From Sporosarcina sp. ACRSL (GTDB lineage Bacteria > Bacillota > Bacilli > Bacillales_A > Planococcaceae): DNA of 64,000 nucleotides. A program made the position numbers and the translations under genes. Location: contig NZ_JAKRNT010000002.1 of NCBI RefSeq assembly GCF_022346605.1, positions 124,001 through 188,000 of the forward strand, given 5' to 3'. Within the stretch, counting starts at the first letter, position 1. Each line of letters starts with the position of its first letter. Shown here piece after piece: positions 24,595-33,804 of the stretch. The notes below the pieces were generated by a model, which had not been told where the DNA came from, did not search any database, and worked only from the letters and a program-made list of their open reading frames with translations.

Positions 24595-25648
24595 TATCAA
24601 TAACCGCCTGAGCAATTTTCATATAGGTTTCTCCGATTGGATGATCTTCCGCATAGACGGAAGGGGCAAAATCGGTTTCATTCCAATCAGGCTGTCCCAG
24701 TGGAATTTGACCTAACAGCTCGGTACGCAATTCTTCAGCAAGTCGAGTGCCTCCGCCTTGACCGAAGACGTATTCCTTCTCGTTTGTCAGTTTCGACTCG
24801 AACCATGCCATGTTTTCGATGACGCCTAAGATCGCATGATCTGTTTGAAGAGCCATCGCACCTGCACGAGCCGCTACGAATGCAGCAGTCGGATGCGGAG
24901 TTGTCACGACAATCTCCTTAGAAGCTGGAATCATTTGATGAACGTCGAGCGCAACGTCCCCTGTTCCAGGCGGCAAGTCCAGTATGAGATAATCTAGCGG
25001 TCCCCAATCGACATCTCGGAAGAACTGATCCAGCACTTTGCCGAGCATCGGACCGCGCCAAACGACCGGAGCATTGTCTTCTACGAAGAATCCCATCGAA
25101 ATCACTTTCACCCCGAAACGTTCCACCGGGATAATCCGGTTTTCCCGAATGACCGGCAACTCGGTGATGCCCATCATATCTGGAACACTGAAGCCGTAAA
25201 TATCCGCGTCGATCAGTCCAACCTTTTTCCCAAGACGCGCTAACGAAACCGCCAAGTTCACAGAGACGGTCGACTTCCCGACACCGCCTTTGCCGGATGC
25301 AATCGAAATAAATTCTATATTATTTAATGGGGACAGCAAGTCCTGCGCTTCCGCTTCCGTCGCCGTACCGCGGAATTTTTCAAGCGTTTCAGGTGGCAGC
25401 TCTTCAAATCGGATTCCGACCGAATCTGCGCCCGCCGCTTTTATTACTTCAACTACTTTCATCTGTAAATTCATTTGCTCCGCCGTGTTCACTTTGGCGA
25501 TGGCCAATTTTACACTGACATGCTTCTTCTCCGGCTTTACCGATATGCTAACAATTCCATCAGTTTCCGCAAGAGTTTTATGTAAAAACGGATCCTTTAA
25601 CTCGCCTACAACGTCACGGACAATTTGTTCGTTAATCAATATGGCCAC
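24581..25648 (-). CDS. salA: Mrp/NBP35-type P-loop ATPase (SalA)
   Basis: This 355-residue protein has an N-terminal DUF59 (MIP18-like) domain (about 5-90) and an ATPase domain with the deviant Walker A GKGGVGKST (119-127) and a DLPPGTGD block. Mrp proteins carry Fe-S clusters to apoproteins; the Bacillus orthologue SalA also acts as a regulator. The CxxC found in many Mrp proteins near NMS...FG is absent here (NMAWFESKLTNEKEYVFG). The frame begins with GTG at 25648; a TTG three codons later is better spaced from the AAGGGG site. Confidence 0.92.
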   Translation of the reverse strand: MAILINEQIVRDVVGELKDPFLHKTLAETDGIVSISVKPEKKHVSVKLAIAKVNTAEQMNLQMKVVEVIKAAGADSVGIRFEELPPETLEKFRGTATEAEAQDLLSPLNNIEFISIASGKGGVGKSTVSVNLAVSLARLGKKVGLIDADIYGFSVPDMMGITELPVIRENRIIPVERFGVKVISMGFFVEDNAPVVWRGPMLGKVLDQFFRDVDWGPLDYLILDLPPGTGDVALDVHQMIPASKEIVVTTPHPTAAFVAARAGAMALQTDHAILGVIENMAWFESKLTNEKEYVFGQGGGTRLAEELRTELLGQIPLGQPDWNETDFAPSVYAEDHPIGETYMKIAQAVIDKTKK

Positions 25649-25717
25649 CCCTTAGAGGAATATTCATTCTTCTCTAAGTATACCATAATGCCCTTCCGAG
25701 AAAGTCAGGATTCGACT

Positions 25718-26437
25718 TTATTGTTTTTCGGATAAATGAAATTGGATGATTCCTTCCACAATCGCATCCGCCACTTTCCCTTGGTACGCAGGATCCGTCA
25801 ACAATGCACGTTCCTCCGGATTTGAGATAAAACCGGTTTCGACGAGGACGGAAGGCATCGGTGCCTTTTTCAATAAATACACACCTTTGATGGCGAGTGC
25901 TTCTCGATCTGTATTCTTTAAATTGTTTACGAAAGAACCTTGAATGGATTTAGCTAAGAGCTCGCCTCCAGGATGTCCCTCAGCATGATAGAACACTTGG
26001 GATCCCCGCCACCTTTGTTCTGGAATTGCGTTGACATGCACGCTGAGAAATATATCGGGATCCTCTTCAATGGTAATGCTTTCACGCAACTTCAAGTCGG
26101 CCATTTTTCTTTGCCGCGTCGTTCCGAACTTTTCACCCGGCGCGTGTTCTGCAAGGGCATCTCCTTCCTTCTCACGCGTCATGACAACCACTGCACCCTT
26201 CTTTTCCAATCTCTTCTTCAACTCATGCGAAATGCTTAACGTAATGTCCCTCTCTACTACATCGCCAACTGACGCTCCACCATCAATTCCCCCATGTCCG
26301 GGGTCAATGACAATCTTCACTCCCCCGAGCTGTTCAGGCATGAAAAATCCCCTGTCCGAGGCATTCACACCGTAGAGCACTACAAGAAGGGAGCTCGCAA
26401 ATAATAATCCGATGATAAGCCATCGTTTCAATCTCAC
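25718..26437 (-). CDS. cwlD: N-acetylmuramoyl-L-alanine amidase CwlD
   Basis: CwlD removes stem peptides during spore cortex synthesis so that PdaA can form muramic delta-lactam. The 239-residue protein has an N-terminal signal or anchor (about 4-24) and an amidase_3 domain with the zinc-binding VIDPGHGGIDGG (about 43-54), a downstream Glu, FLSVHVNAIP with the second His and VLVETGFISNPEE with the catalytic Glu. The frame starts with GTG at 26437; TTG at 26431 has better spacing from the AAGGCGG site. It lies upstream of mrp on the same strand. Confidence 0.95.
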   Translation of the reverse strand: MRLKRWLIIGLLFASSLLVVLYGVNASDRGFFMPEQLGGVKIVIDPGHGGIDGGASVGDVVERDITLSISHELKKRLEKKGAVVVMTREKEGDALAEHAPGEKFGTTRQRKMADLKLRESITIEEDPDIFLSVHVNAIPEQRWRGSQVFYHAEGHPGGELLAKSIQGSFVNNLKNTDREALAIKGVYLLKKAPMPSVLVETGFISNPEERALLTDPAYQGKVADAIVEGIIQFHLSEKQ

Positions 26438-26499
26438 ACCGCCTTTTTCCCCACTATACGCAAAACTTGGCCAAGATATGCTTGTATCATAATAAGCTT

Positions 26500-26534
26500 C
26501 AATAAAAAAAGAAGCCTCTGTTGCGGCTTCTTTT
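26500..26534 (-). terminator. Intrinsic terminator of the rhodanese gene
   Basis: A 10-bp stem (26507-26516 with 26525-26534) is followed on the minus strand by a T run. Confidence 0.9.
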
Positions 26535-26541
26535 CCTCACT

Positions 26542-26838
26542 TTATTCAACATCCCCTTGCCAATCGAGCATACCGCCAACCATATTCGTCGCGTCATACC
26601 CTTTCGCCTCCAAAAATTCTGTCGCGTTTCCGCTGCGTCCGCCGGAACGGCAAATGATAATATAAGACTTCGATTGATCGAGCTCATCGAGACGGTCTGG
26701 CAATTCGCCAAGTGGAATATGCACAGCACCTGGAATCATCCCTTGTGCCACTTCCTCATCTTCTCGAACGTCAATCAAGGCAAGGTTTGTGCCTTCTGTT
26801 AATTTCTGCTGTAGTTCAGTTGTCGTAATTTCCTTCAT
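26542..26838 (-). CDS. Rhodanese-like domain protein
   Basis: This 98-residue single-domain protein has the rhodanese layout: LIDVREDEEVAQGMIPGAVHIPL-type start (about 20-42) and the active-site loop CRSGGRS (63-69) with Cys63, which would carry the persulfide. The C-terminal YDATNMVGGMLDW block is typical. It likely relays sulfur in the cytoplasm. It has a separate terminator and no metabolic partner nearby. Confidence 0.94.
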   Translation of the reverse strand: MKEITTTELQQKLTEGTNLALIDVREDEEVAQGMIPGAVHIPLGELPDRLDELDQSKSYIIICRSGGRSGNATEFLEAKGYDATNMVGGMLDWQGDVE

Positions 26839-26914
26839 TCCAAAAAACCTCCGATTCGTAAAGTCATATTCTTATCATATACACCTAGCGAACTCCCGTC
26901 CATCACACCGCTTC

Positions 26915-26961
26915 CGGAAATAAAAAATGGACTTTCCCCATAATGGCGGAAAGTCCATTTT
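26915..26961 (-). terminator. Intrinsic terminator of the WrbA-like gene
   Basis: A 14-bp perfect stem (26924-26937 with 26948-26961) is followed by a T-rich tract on the minus strand. Confidence 0.92.
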
Positions 26962-26973
26962 GACTCCGAGAAC

Positions 26974-27633
26974 TTATTGATTTCCTTTTGTTACCCATTC
27001 TGCGACAGTTACTGTGCGCTTTGCTTGATGCTTGACCGCTGCTTCGACGTCGTCAATCATTTTACCGTCTTGGCTAACTGTAACGCTCGTCCCGTACGGG
27101 TTTCCGCCTGCGCCAAATATAATTGGATCAGTATAGCCAGGAGCTGCGATGATTGCACCCCAATGCATCATGGAAGTGTACAATGAAAGCAATGTAGCTT
27201 CTTGTCCGCCATGTGGATTTTGTGCAGAAGTCATCGCACTGACGACTTTATTCACAGTCTTGCCACTTGCCCAAAGACCACCTTGCAAATCAAGGAACTG
27301 CTTCATTTGTGAAGGCATATTTCCGAATCGTGTCGGGACGCTGAATATGATGGCATCTGCCCATTCAAGGTCTTCGGAAGTCGCGACTGGAACATCTTTC
27401 GTCGCTTCGGCAGTTGCTTTCCATATCTCGTTCCCTTGAACAACCGATTCAGGTGCCAATTCTTGTACTTTCAACACTTTCACTTCAGCACCTGCCGCTT
27501 TTGCTCCCTCTTCGGCCCACTTTGCCAATTGATAGTTTGTTCCACCCATACTGTAGAAAATGACCGCTAGTTTAACGTTTGGCATCTTTTCCATCTCCTT
27601 TGATTTCCCGAAAAGTCTACTCCAAAACCCCAT
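26974..27633 (-). CDS. WrbA-like NAD(P)H:quinone oxidoreductase / flavodoxin-fold protein
   Basis: From the ATG with a CGGAGGTG site this is a 219-residue protein. After a short basic leader comes a flavodoxin strand (KLAVIFYSMGGTNYQLAKW) that would bind the FMN phosphate. The PTRFGNMPSQMKQFLD block is characteristic of WrbA, as are PHGGQEATLLSLY and GAGGNPYGTS. WrbA proteins reduce quinones with NAD(P)H to avoid radical formation. The 18-residue extension before the chosen start lacks its own site and was rejected. Confidence 0.92.
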   Translation of the reverse strand: MGFWSRLFGKSKEMEKMPNVKLAVIFYSMGGTNYQLAKWAEEGAKAAGAEVKVLKVQELAPESVVQGNEIWKATAEATKDVPVATSEDLEWADAIIFSVPTRFGNMPSQMKQFLDLQGGLWASGKTVNKVVSAMTSAQNPHGGQEATLLSLYTSMMHWGAIIAAPGYTDPIIFGAGGNPYGTSVTVSQDGKMIDDVEAAVKHQAKRTVTVAEWVTKGNQ

Positions 27634-27744
27634 GCTACACCTCCGATTGCCAGATTGGAGAGTCTCCACCGAAATTAGTATTTCCAATGGGATTACAATT
27701 CATTCCCATCATTTGTCCGGCTCGACGGTATAACTGGGTTGGCG

Positions 27745-28959
27745 TTAAACTAGCATCCCCGCAATGGCAGCACTTAACAGATTGGCCAGTGTCGCTGCGA
27801 TGATTGCACGGAATCCCATTTCAGCAATATCATGTCTTCTTGAAGGAGCCATTGCTCCCAATCCCCCAATGAGCATCGCAAGCGATGAAAGATTGGCAAA
27901 GCCACATAATGCAAAGGTGATCATCGCAACACTTTTAGGTGTTAGATTCTCTATTTCAGGTGCAAAGGAAGTGTAGGCAACGAATTCGTTCAGTACAAAT
28001 TTTTGTCCGATAAAGGAACCTGCTTGTAATGCTTCATCCCACGGAACTCCAATGAGGAAAGCAAGTGGGAAGAAAACATAACCTAATATTTGTTCAATCG
28101 TCAATCCTTCCAACCCAAAAACTCCACCAATTGCTCCGATAATCAAGTTAGCTAAATAAATGAGTGAGATAAAAGCAAGCAATAATGCACCTACACCAGC
28201 CGCAATTTTCAACCCATCTGTTGCCCCACGCGCTGCCGCATCGATGACGTTTCTGGATTCCTCATCTTTCACCATTTGAACATTTTCAGCTGTATTCAAT
28301 TTTTCTGTTTGAGGGACAATAATTTTTGCAAATAATAATCCTGCTGGCGCACCCATGAAAGCTGCAGCTAACAAATATTCAATAGGAACACCTAGCAAGG
28401 CATAACCACCTAATACAGCACCCGATACACAGGCTAATCCCCCAACCATGACTGCAAATAATTCCGACTTCGTCATTTTTTCTATATACGGTCTTATGAC
28501 TAATGGCGCTTCCGTTGGCCCGAGAAAGATGTTGGCGGCAGCTGACATTGACTCGGCTTCACTTGTCTTAAGAGCTTTTGCCAAAAGTCCACCGATGATT
28601 TTCGTTGCAAATTGCATAATTCCTAAATAATAAAGAACCGCTATTAAGGATGAAAAGAAAATGATAATGGGCAATACTTGGAAGGCAAAAGTGAAACCAG
28701 CACCTTCAGCCCCTAACACTCCTCCGAACAAAAACTCGATTCCAGCGTTGGAAGAGTCAATTACTTTTTGGACAATCCCAGAAATGAATTGCAAAATCTC
28801 TCTTCCGAATTCCCACTTCAACACCGCAAAACCAAAAACAATTTGGATCGCCAAAGCTCCAAAAACTGTCCTCGGATTAATGGATTTCCGTGAAGTCGAT
28901 AGGGCCCATGCAATCGCTAAAATGCCAATGATGCCGATAATTCCCCAGAGGTATTGCAT
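27745..28959 (-). CDS. nupC: Concentrative nucleoside transporter (NupC family)
   Basis: This 404-residue membrane protein is the length of bacterial CNT transporters, which import nucleosides with a proton or sodium ion. It has a helical N-terminus, a gate-like helix GAEGAGFTFAFQVLP, the motif NIFLGPTEAPLVI (near 143-155) used in nucleoside and cation binding, and a late FALCGFANLSSLAML helix that is also conserved. The ATG is preceded by AGGAGTG. It is a single-gene transcript; no purine riboswitch was seen in its leader. Confidence 0.93.
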   Translation of the reverse strand: MQYLWGIIGIIGILAIAWALSTSRKSINPRTVFGALAIQIVFGFAVLKWEFGREILQFISGIVQKVIDSSNAGIEFLFGGVLGAEGAGFTFAFQVLPIIIFFSSLIAVLYYLGIMQFATKIIGGLLAKALKTSEAESMSAAANIFLGPTEAPLVIRPYIEKMTKSELFAVMVGGLACVSGAVLGGYALLGVPIEYLLAAAFMGAPAGLLFAKIIVPQTEKLNTAENVQMVKDEESRNVIDAAARGATDGLKIAAGVGALLLAFISLIYLANLIIGAIGGVFGLEGLTIEQILGYVFFPLAFLIGVPWDEALQAGSFIGQKFVLNEFVAYTSFAPEIENLTPKSVAMITFALCGFANLSSLAMLIGGLGAMAPSRRHDIAEMGFRAIIAATLANLLSAAIAGMLV

Positions 28960-29279
28960 AGTATCTCACTCCTGTCTTATTAATAGTAAGTCGGTGGCCC
29001 ATTTCTTTCTTTGCTCAAGTGACGCGCCCCATTATAAACAACATGTACCGAGCGCTTTTAAAATTTGGTTTGATATGGGATAGTCTCCCGTTATTTACGA
29101 GAAGATATTCATACGAGTTCACCGGCATTTCATCTTCTTGGAATAAAAAAAGACCGGGTAGAAGTATATCTACCCGGTTTACCGACTTATAAAGAAAACT
29201 CATTTAAAAAATTTATTAAAGAGAGTTGTTCAGTCATCCTCTAAGTGACATGAGAATACGAAACAGTTAATAATGACAG
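28960..29279. other. Gap between nupC and the VOC-protein gene
   Basis: These 320 bases hold a terminator for the VOC gene at 29143-29180 and presumably the nupC promoter; a TATAAT on the minus strand at 29036-29031 has no good -35. Nothing else recognisable was seen. Confidence 0.6.
29143..29180 (-). terminator. Intrinsic terminator downstream of the VOC-protein gene
   Basis: A 10-bp perfect stem (29153-29162 with 29169-29178) is followed on the minus strand by a T run. It lies about 100 nt after the stop codon of the VOC gene. Confidence 0.88.
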
Positions 29280-30251
29280 TCACCATTTAGTAGTGATTTG
29301 AAGCCCCATTCCTGAAGGATCATTGACGTTAATCACATTTTCTTTTTCTTCAAAATGAATATTTTCTGTTAGTAAATTCTCTCTTACTTCCTTCCATTCC
29401 GTTTCCGTTACATTTATCGTATAATGCTTTAAACCTTTTGCATTAGCTGGCGGTGCTGGAATTCCTTTTCCTGCCCATATATTCATTCCGATATGATGAT
29501 GATAACCATCTTTTGAAACAAAGAGGTGACTACTGCTTTTGGCAACTACTTGAAACCCCAATACTTCCACATAAAACTTTTCGGACTCCTCCAAATCAGA
29601 AACTTGAACATGCATATGCCCCATTCGTGTATTTGCAGGCAAACCTGTCCACTGCTCATTTTTCGCTTGTTTGACTAGTTCTACTGCATTAAGTTGATAG
29701 CTTCCTCCGACATATCCGCCGTTCCCGTCTTCGATCCATTCATTCGAAGGACGATCTGCATAAATTTCAATGCCATTTCCTTCAGGGTCCATTAAATAAA
29801 GTGCTTCACTGTATTGATGATCTGCTGCCCCTTCCAAATAGCCCGTTTCACTTAAATGAATCAAGTATTGTCCTAGTGTTTTTTGATCTGGAAGCAAAAG
29901 AGCGAAATGGTACAATCCTGTTGTTCTTACTGGCTTATCCACCGCATCTTTCTTTTCTTCAAGAATGAGAAGCTGTGTTTCCCCATCAGCAGTTAATATC
30001 GCTCTATTCCCTTCATTTTTCAACAATTGGAAGCCGATTACTTCTTGATAGAATTCACTCATTGCCGGTAAATCATATACCGTCAAAGTAACTGGTCCAA
30101 TTCTAGCTGGTGAATGTATATCATATTTCGGTGAAGCGTCTTGCTCCTTATTAGTAATTATCAAACCGATCACAAGCACGGCTGTTAGAATCACAATGAA
30201 CGTGACGATTCTCGTTATTCGTTTATTTATTTCATTTCGCTTTGTAGACAT
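29280..30251 (-). CDS. Membrane-anchored double VOC-domain protein (CatE-like)
   Basis: This 323-residue protein has a basic N-terminus, one membrane helix (about 13-33) and two glyoxalase/VOC modules (about 48-170 and 208-323). It resembles CatE-type extradiol dioxygenases: the putative metal set is His in GHMHVQV, the HHHIG block, and Glu in GNGIEIY. The positive N-terminus places the VOC modules outside the cell, whereas CatE is cytoplasmic. The substrate cannot be predicted. The position between rpsI and nupC is not a conserved one, suggesting insertion. Confidence 0.85.
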   Translation of the reverse strand: MSTKRNEINKRITRIVTFIVILTAVLVIGLIITNKEQDASPKYDIHSPARIGPVTLTVYDLPAMSEFYQEVIGFQLLKNEGNRAILTADGETQLLILEEKKDAVDKPVRTTGLYHFALLLPDQKTLGQYLIHLSETGYLEGAADHQYSEALYLMDPEGNGIEIYADRPSNEWIEDGNGGYVGGSYQLNAVELVKQAKNEQWTGLPANTRMGHMHVQVSDLEESEKFYVEVLGFQVVAKSSSHLFVSKDGYHHHIGMNIWAGKGIPAPPANAKGLKHYTINVTETEWKEVRENLLTENIHFEEKENVINVNDPSGMGLQITTKW

Positions 30252-30320
30252 ATCTCTTCTCCAATTTAATATATTTCATTATTTATATTTCAAAAGCATC
30301 TGCGTCAAGGTCTCCGCATT

Positions 30321-30355
30321 AAAAAAACCCCTTCCCGATTTCTCGAGAAAGGGTT
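30321..30355 (-). terminator. Intrinsic terminator of rplM-rpsI
   Basis: A hairpin with wobble pairs (30326-30334 with 30347-30355) is followed on the minus strand by a T run, 12 nt after the rpsI stop. Confidence 0.75.
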
Positions 30356-30367
30356 GTAATGACAAGA

Positions 30368-30760
30368 TTAACGTTTTGAGAACTGAGGTGCACGACGCGC
30401 GCCTTTAAGACCGTATTTTTTACGTTCTTTCATGCGGGAGTCACGTGTAAGCAAGCCTGCAGCTTTCAATGTGCTACGGAATTCAGGGTCTACAGTAAGT
30501 AGAGCACGTGCAACGCCGTGGCGGATTGCGCCTGCTTGACCTGTGTAACCGCCACCGTGGACGTTTACATGGATGTCATAGCTGCCAAGTGTTTGAGTTG
30601 CTACAAGCGGTTGCTTGATCACTTCACGAAGTGTTTCGAATGGTACGTAGTCTTCTACGTCACGGTTGTTGACGACGATTTTACCTTCGCCTGGTACGAG
30701 ACGTACACGAGCTACTGAGCTTTTACGACGGCCAGTGCCGATATATTGTACTTGTGCCAA
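30368..30760 (-). CDS. rpsI: 30S ribosomal protein S9
   Basis: S9 binds the 30S head; its C-terminal tail reaches the P site. The 130-residue protein starts with [20 protein letters not shown] and ends in the conserved [11 protein letters not shown] tail, both diagnostic. It follows rplM by 19 nt, as in nearly all Bacillales. Confidence 0.98.
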   Translation of the reverse strand: MAQVQYIGTGRRKSSVARVRLVPGEGKIVVNNRDVEDYVPFETLREVIKQPLVATQTLGSYDIHVNVHGGGYTGQAGAIRHGVARALLTVDPEFRSTLKAAGLLTRDSRMKERKKYGLKGARRAPQFSKR

Positions 30761-30779
30761 AAGTGTTTCCTCCTCTTAA

Positions 30780-31217
30780 TTATCCGCGAAGCTCGTATGC
30801 TTCTGGTTTTTGTGCCGTATGTGGATGTTCCGGTCCAGCATAGACATGAAGTTTTTTGATTGTTTGACGACCAAGAGGGCCTTTTGGAAGCATCCCTTTA
30901 ATCGCAAGCTCCAACATTTTTGTTGGGTAGTTCGTGCGCATTTCAAGCGCTGTACGTTGTTTGATATTACCTGTATAGCCAGTGTGGCGATAGTAGATTT
31001 TATCTTTCAATTTGTTACCAGTCAATTCGATTTTCTCAGCGTTGATGATGATGACGTGATCGCCAGTGTCAACGTGTGGTGTGAAAGTCGGTTTATGTTT
31101 GCCGCGCAAAATCGCTGCAACTTCAGAAGCTAGACGACCAAGCGTCTGTCCTTCAGCGTCGACAACGAGCCATTTACGCTCTACTTCGTGACCTTTAGCC
31201 ATGAATGTTGTACGCAT
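30780..31217 (-). CDS. rplM: 50S ribosomal protein L13
   Basis: L13 is an early-assembly protein of the 50S subunit. The ATG at 31217 has a TAGGAGGATA site and gives 145 residues, starting [16 protein letters not shown] and containing ADRLASEVA-like LGRLASEVA and [17 protein letters not shown] 20-residue in-frame extension lies in the leader and was rejected. It leads the rplM-rpsI unit. Confidence 0.98.
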   Translation of the reverse strand: MRTTFMAKGHEVERKWLVVDAEGQTLGRLASEVAAILRGKHKPTFTPHVDTGDHVIIINAEKIELTGNKLKDKIYYRHTGYTGNIKQRTALEMRTNYPTKMLELAIKGMLPKGPLGRQTIKKLHVYAGPEHPHTAQKPEAYELRG

Positions 31218-31324
31218 GTATTGTATCCTCCTAAAAATATCAATCTGTTCCGTTGTTTTCTCTATCCCTAAACACAAATAAACTTTCCGGGGCTTATTGT
31301 GGGGTTATTGAAATACCATTTATC

Positions 31325-31353
31325 ATCTTATAGTAAATACGAGCAAACGTCAA
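31325..31353 (-). promoter_or_regulatory. Possible promoter of rplM-rpsI
   Basis: On the minus strand TTGACG (31353-31348) is followed at 15 nt by TATAAG or at 17 nt by TAAGAT. This leaves an rplM leader of about 100 nt. Firmicutes often have an L13 leader RNA here; I could not confirm its fold by eye. Confidence 0.45.
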
Positions 31354-31392
31354 GCGTTTTATTAGAAAACACCAGGAAAAGTTGACTCGAGT

Positions 31393-32133
31393 TTAATAAG
31401 TAACGTTCATCAAGTACAAACCGTGTGCTGGCGCTGTTTTCCCCGCCTTTTTCCGGTCTCTTGCTTCGAGGATTTCCTGCATGTCTCGAGGCTCGTTCCA
31501 ACCGATGCCAACCGCTAAGAGCATACCTGCAATCGTCCGTACCATATTGTACAAAAAGCCGTCGCCTTCAATCATCATGATGAGCTCGTCCCCACGTTCT
31601 TCAAGAGTCAATTCCCGAACTGTCCGGACTTTATTCTCCGTCGCGGTTTTGGATGAACAAAAGCTCGTGAAATCATGTGTGCCAATAATGTACGTAGCCG
31701 CTTCCCGCATCCGTTCGATATCCGGTCGCCATTTTCCGAGATGAACGGTATAATTGCGTTCAAAAGGGCTTTGCACCTCACTCGACGACCATTTAAACAT
31801 ATACGTCTTGCCGGTTGCGGAATACCGCGCATGGAAGTCGTTATCGACGAACTCCGTTTTGACGATCCTCACATCTTTCGGCAATAAAACATTCAGTGCC
31901 ATTTGCCAACGATCGAGAGGCAGCTCTAAAGGCGTGTCAAAATGGATGACTTGCCCCCATGCGTGCACTCCAGCATCTGTCCTGCCGCTTGCCACCGAGT
32001 AGATGGAGCTATCTTTGTGAAGCTTCACGAGGGCCTTGTCGATGACGGATTGGACAGTCTTCATATTCGGCTGGAACTGGTATCCTGCATAGCCTGTACC
32101 GTCATAGGCGACAGTTGCTTTAACACGCTGCAT
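31393..32133 (-). CDS. truA: tRNA pseudouridine(38-40) synthase TruA
   Basis: TruA converts uridines 38-40 in the tRNA anticodon stem to pseudouridine. The 246-residue protein has the catalytic SGRTDAGVHAWGQV block (Asp53) and the YNMVRTIAGMLLAVG block at the C-terminal half. The ATG lies two bases from the ecfT stop behind AGGAGGG, so it is translated as part of the ecfA1-ecfA2-ecfT-truA operon, a conserved arrangement. Confidence 0.97.
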   Translation of the reverse strand: MQRVKATVAYDGTGYAGYQFQPNMKTVQSVIDKALVKLHKDSSIYSVASGRTDAGVHAWGQVIHFDTPLELPLDRWQMALNVLLPKDVRIVKTEFVDNDFHARYSATGKTYMFKWSSSEVQSPFERNYTVHLGKWRPDIERMREAATYIIGTHDFTSFCSSKTATENKVRTVRELTLEERGDELIMMIEGDGFLYNMVRTIAGMLLAVGIGWNEPRDMQEILEARDRKKAGKTAPAHGLYLMNVTY

Positions 32134-32134
32134 A

Positions 32135-32938
32135 TCAGTTCCCTCCTCTCAGCAAGATAAGGGCGGCAACTAGTATTAAAAAGATGATGATCACAAGCGT
32201 ATCCCGCCATTGCCAATTTAATTGACGGTATCTCGTCCTTCCTTCTCCGCCTCGGTAGCCTCTTACTTCCATTGCGATGGCAAGATCCTCTGCACGTTTA
32301 AACGCGCTAACGAAAAGAGGGACAAGCAAAGGCACAACCGCCCGGATCCGTTCCTTGATCGTCCCGCTCGTCAAATCGGAACCGCGAGCGAGCTGGGCTT
32401 TCAATATTTTATCAGTTTCATCCATCAGTGTCGGAATGAAGCGAAGGGAAATTGACATCATCAATGCGAGCTCATGAACTGGCAATTTCATGCGCTTAAA
32501 CGGATTCAACAACGTCTCCATCCCATCTGTTATGGAAATAGGCGATGTCGTTAATGTCAAGATGGTCGTCATTAAAACGAGTACGAGGAACCGAATGGAA
32601 ATATAAATCCCTTGCCTGACTCCTTCTTCGTAGATTTTAATAAACTTCCAATCAACCAATAACGCGCCTTCCTTCGTGAAAATGAAATGCATGAGTAACG
32701 TAAAGACGATGAGGAACAGGATCGGCTTCAATCCATTGAACAAGAAATAAAGCCGAATGCGCGCAATGAAGATGACGAGCAGCGTAAATGCCAATAGTAA
32801 TGCGTACGTCACCGTATTGTTCGCCAAAAATACAGCGACAATGAACATGAAGACGAACAGCAACTTCGATCTCGGATCCAGCCGATGGACGAATGAATCT
32901 CCCGGTACGTACCGGCCGAAAATCATTTTCTCCAGCAT
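32135..32938 (-). CDS. ecfT: ECF transporter transmembrane protein EcfT
   Basis: EcfT is the scaffold membrane subunit of group II ECF vitamin transporters, pairing with EcfA1/A2 and exchangeable S-components. The 267-residue protein has about five membrane helices and a long cytoplasmic coupling region with the signature AMEVRGYRGG (about 222-231). Its start overlaps the ecfA2 stop by one base. Confidence 0.96.
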   Translation of the reverse strand: MLEKMIFGRYVPGDSFVHRLDPRSKLLFVFMFIVAVFLANNTVTYALLLAFTLLVIFIARIRLYFLFNGLKPILFLIVFTLLMHFIFTKEGALLVDWKFIKIYEEGVRQGIYISIRFLVLVLMTTILTLTTSPISITDGMETLLNPFKRMKLPVHELALMMSISLRFIPTLMDETDKILKAQLARGSDLTSGTIKERIRAVVPLLVPLFVSAFKRAEDLAIAMEVRGYRGGEGRTRYRQLNWQWRDTLVIIIFLILVAALILLRGGN

Positions 32939-33804
32939 TACCGTTCACCGTCCTTCAGAGCGACCGCGATTGTTTTCGCTAGCTGCTCTTCCGTCAGTGC
33001 GAGCTTCCCGAAACGCTTGCCGAACAGTTTTTCCACGTCTTTCTGAAACGCCACAGAACGCGGCAGGCCAAGTCGGAAAGACTTGAGCGTGTCCACATCT
33101 CCGAATACCTCTTCAGGCGTTCCAGCCATTACAGAACGCCCCTCATGCATGACGATAATCTGATCGGCGTAACGTGCCGCGTCTTCCATGCTGTGGGTGA
33201 CAAGAATCGTCGTCAAGCCCTCTTCCTCATGAAGCTTATGAAACAGTTCCATGATTTCCTTCCGTCCGCGTGGATCTAGGCCTGCTGTCGGCTCATCCAA
33301 AATGAGGATGGATGGCTTAAACGCTAGGACGCCCGCAATTGCAACCCTGCGCATTTGTCCTCCGGATAAATCGAACGGCGACTTCTGAGCAACGTCCTCC
33401 GGCAATCCTAATAGCCTTATTAATTCATGGGCACGTTGCCTTGCCTCCTCTTCAGGAATCCCAAAATTCAACGGGCCGAACATAATATCTTTTTCAACGG
33501 TTTCCTCGAAGAGCTGATGCTCGGGAAATTGGAACACAATGCCGACGTTCCTGCGGGTCTGTTTCAACTCTTTTGCCTTCGTGTCAGCGGTAATGCTGAC
33601 ATCCCCGATACGGACAATCCCTTCCGTCGGCTTCAGAAGACCGTTCAAATGAAGGAGCAACGTCGACTTTCCAGATCCCGTATGCCCGATGATAGCTGTA
33701 TATGATCCTGATTTGATTGAAGCATTCACCTCATGGAGGGCCCGTTTTTCAAAAGGCGTGCCTTTTGCGTATGAATACCCTACTTGTTGAAGTGAGATGT
33801 CCAT
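32938..33804 (-). CDS. ecfA2: ECF transporter ATPase EcfA2
   Basis: EcfA2 is the second of the heterodimeric ATPases of the ECF module. The 288-residue protein has Walker A GHTGSGKST (about 40-48), the Q-loop in VFQFPEHQLFE, the signature LSGGQMRR, Walker B ILILDEPTAGLDP and the switch His in VTHSMED. The ATG overlaps the end of ecfA1 by 25 nt. Confidence 0.97.
   Translation of the reverse strand: MDISLQQVGYSYAKGTPFEKRALHEVNASIKSGSYTAIIGHTGSGKSTLLLHLNGLLKPTEGIVRIGDVSITADTKAKELKQTRRNVGIVFQFPEHQLFEETVEKDIMFGPLNFGIPEEEARQRAHELIRLLGLPEDVAQKSPFDLSGGQMRRVAIAGVLAFKPSILILDEPTAGLDPRGRKEIMELFHKLHEEEGLTTILVTHSMEDAARYADQIIVMHEGRSVMAGTPEEVFGDVDTLKSFRLGLPRSVAFQKDVEKLFGKRFGKLALTEEQLAKTIAVALKDGER

Noticed and set aside
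28960..29150. Purine riboswitch before nupC
   Set aside because: The conserved junction words of the purine aptamer were not found.
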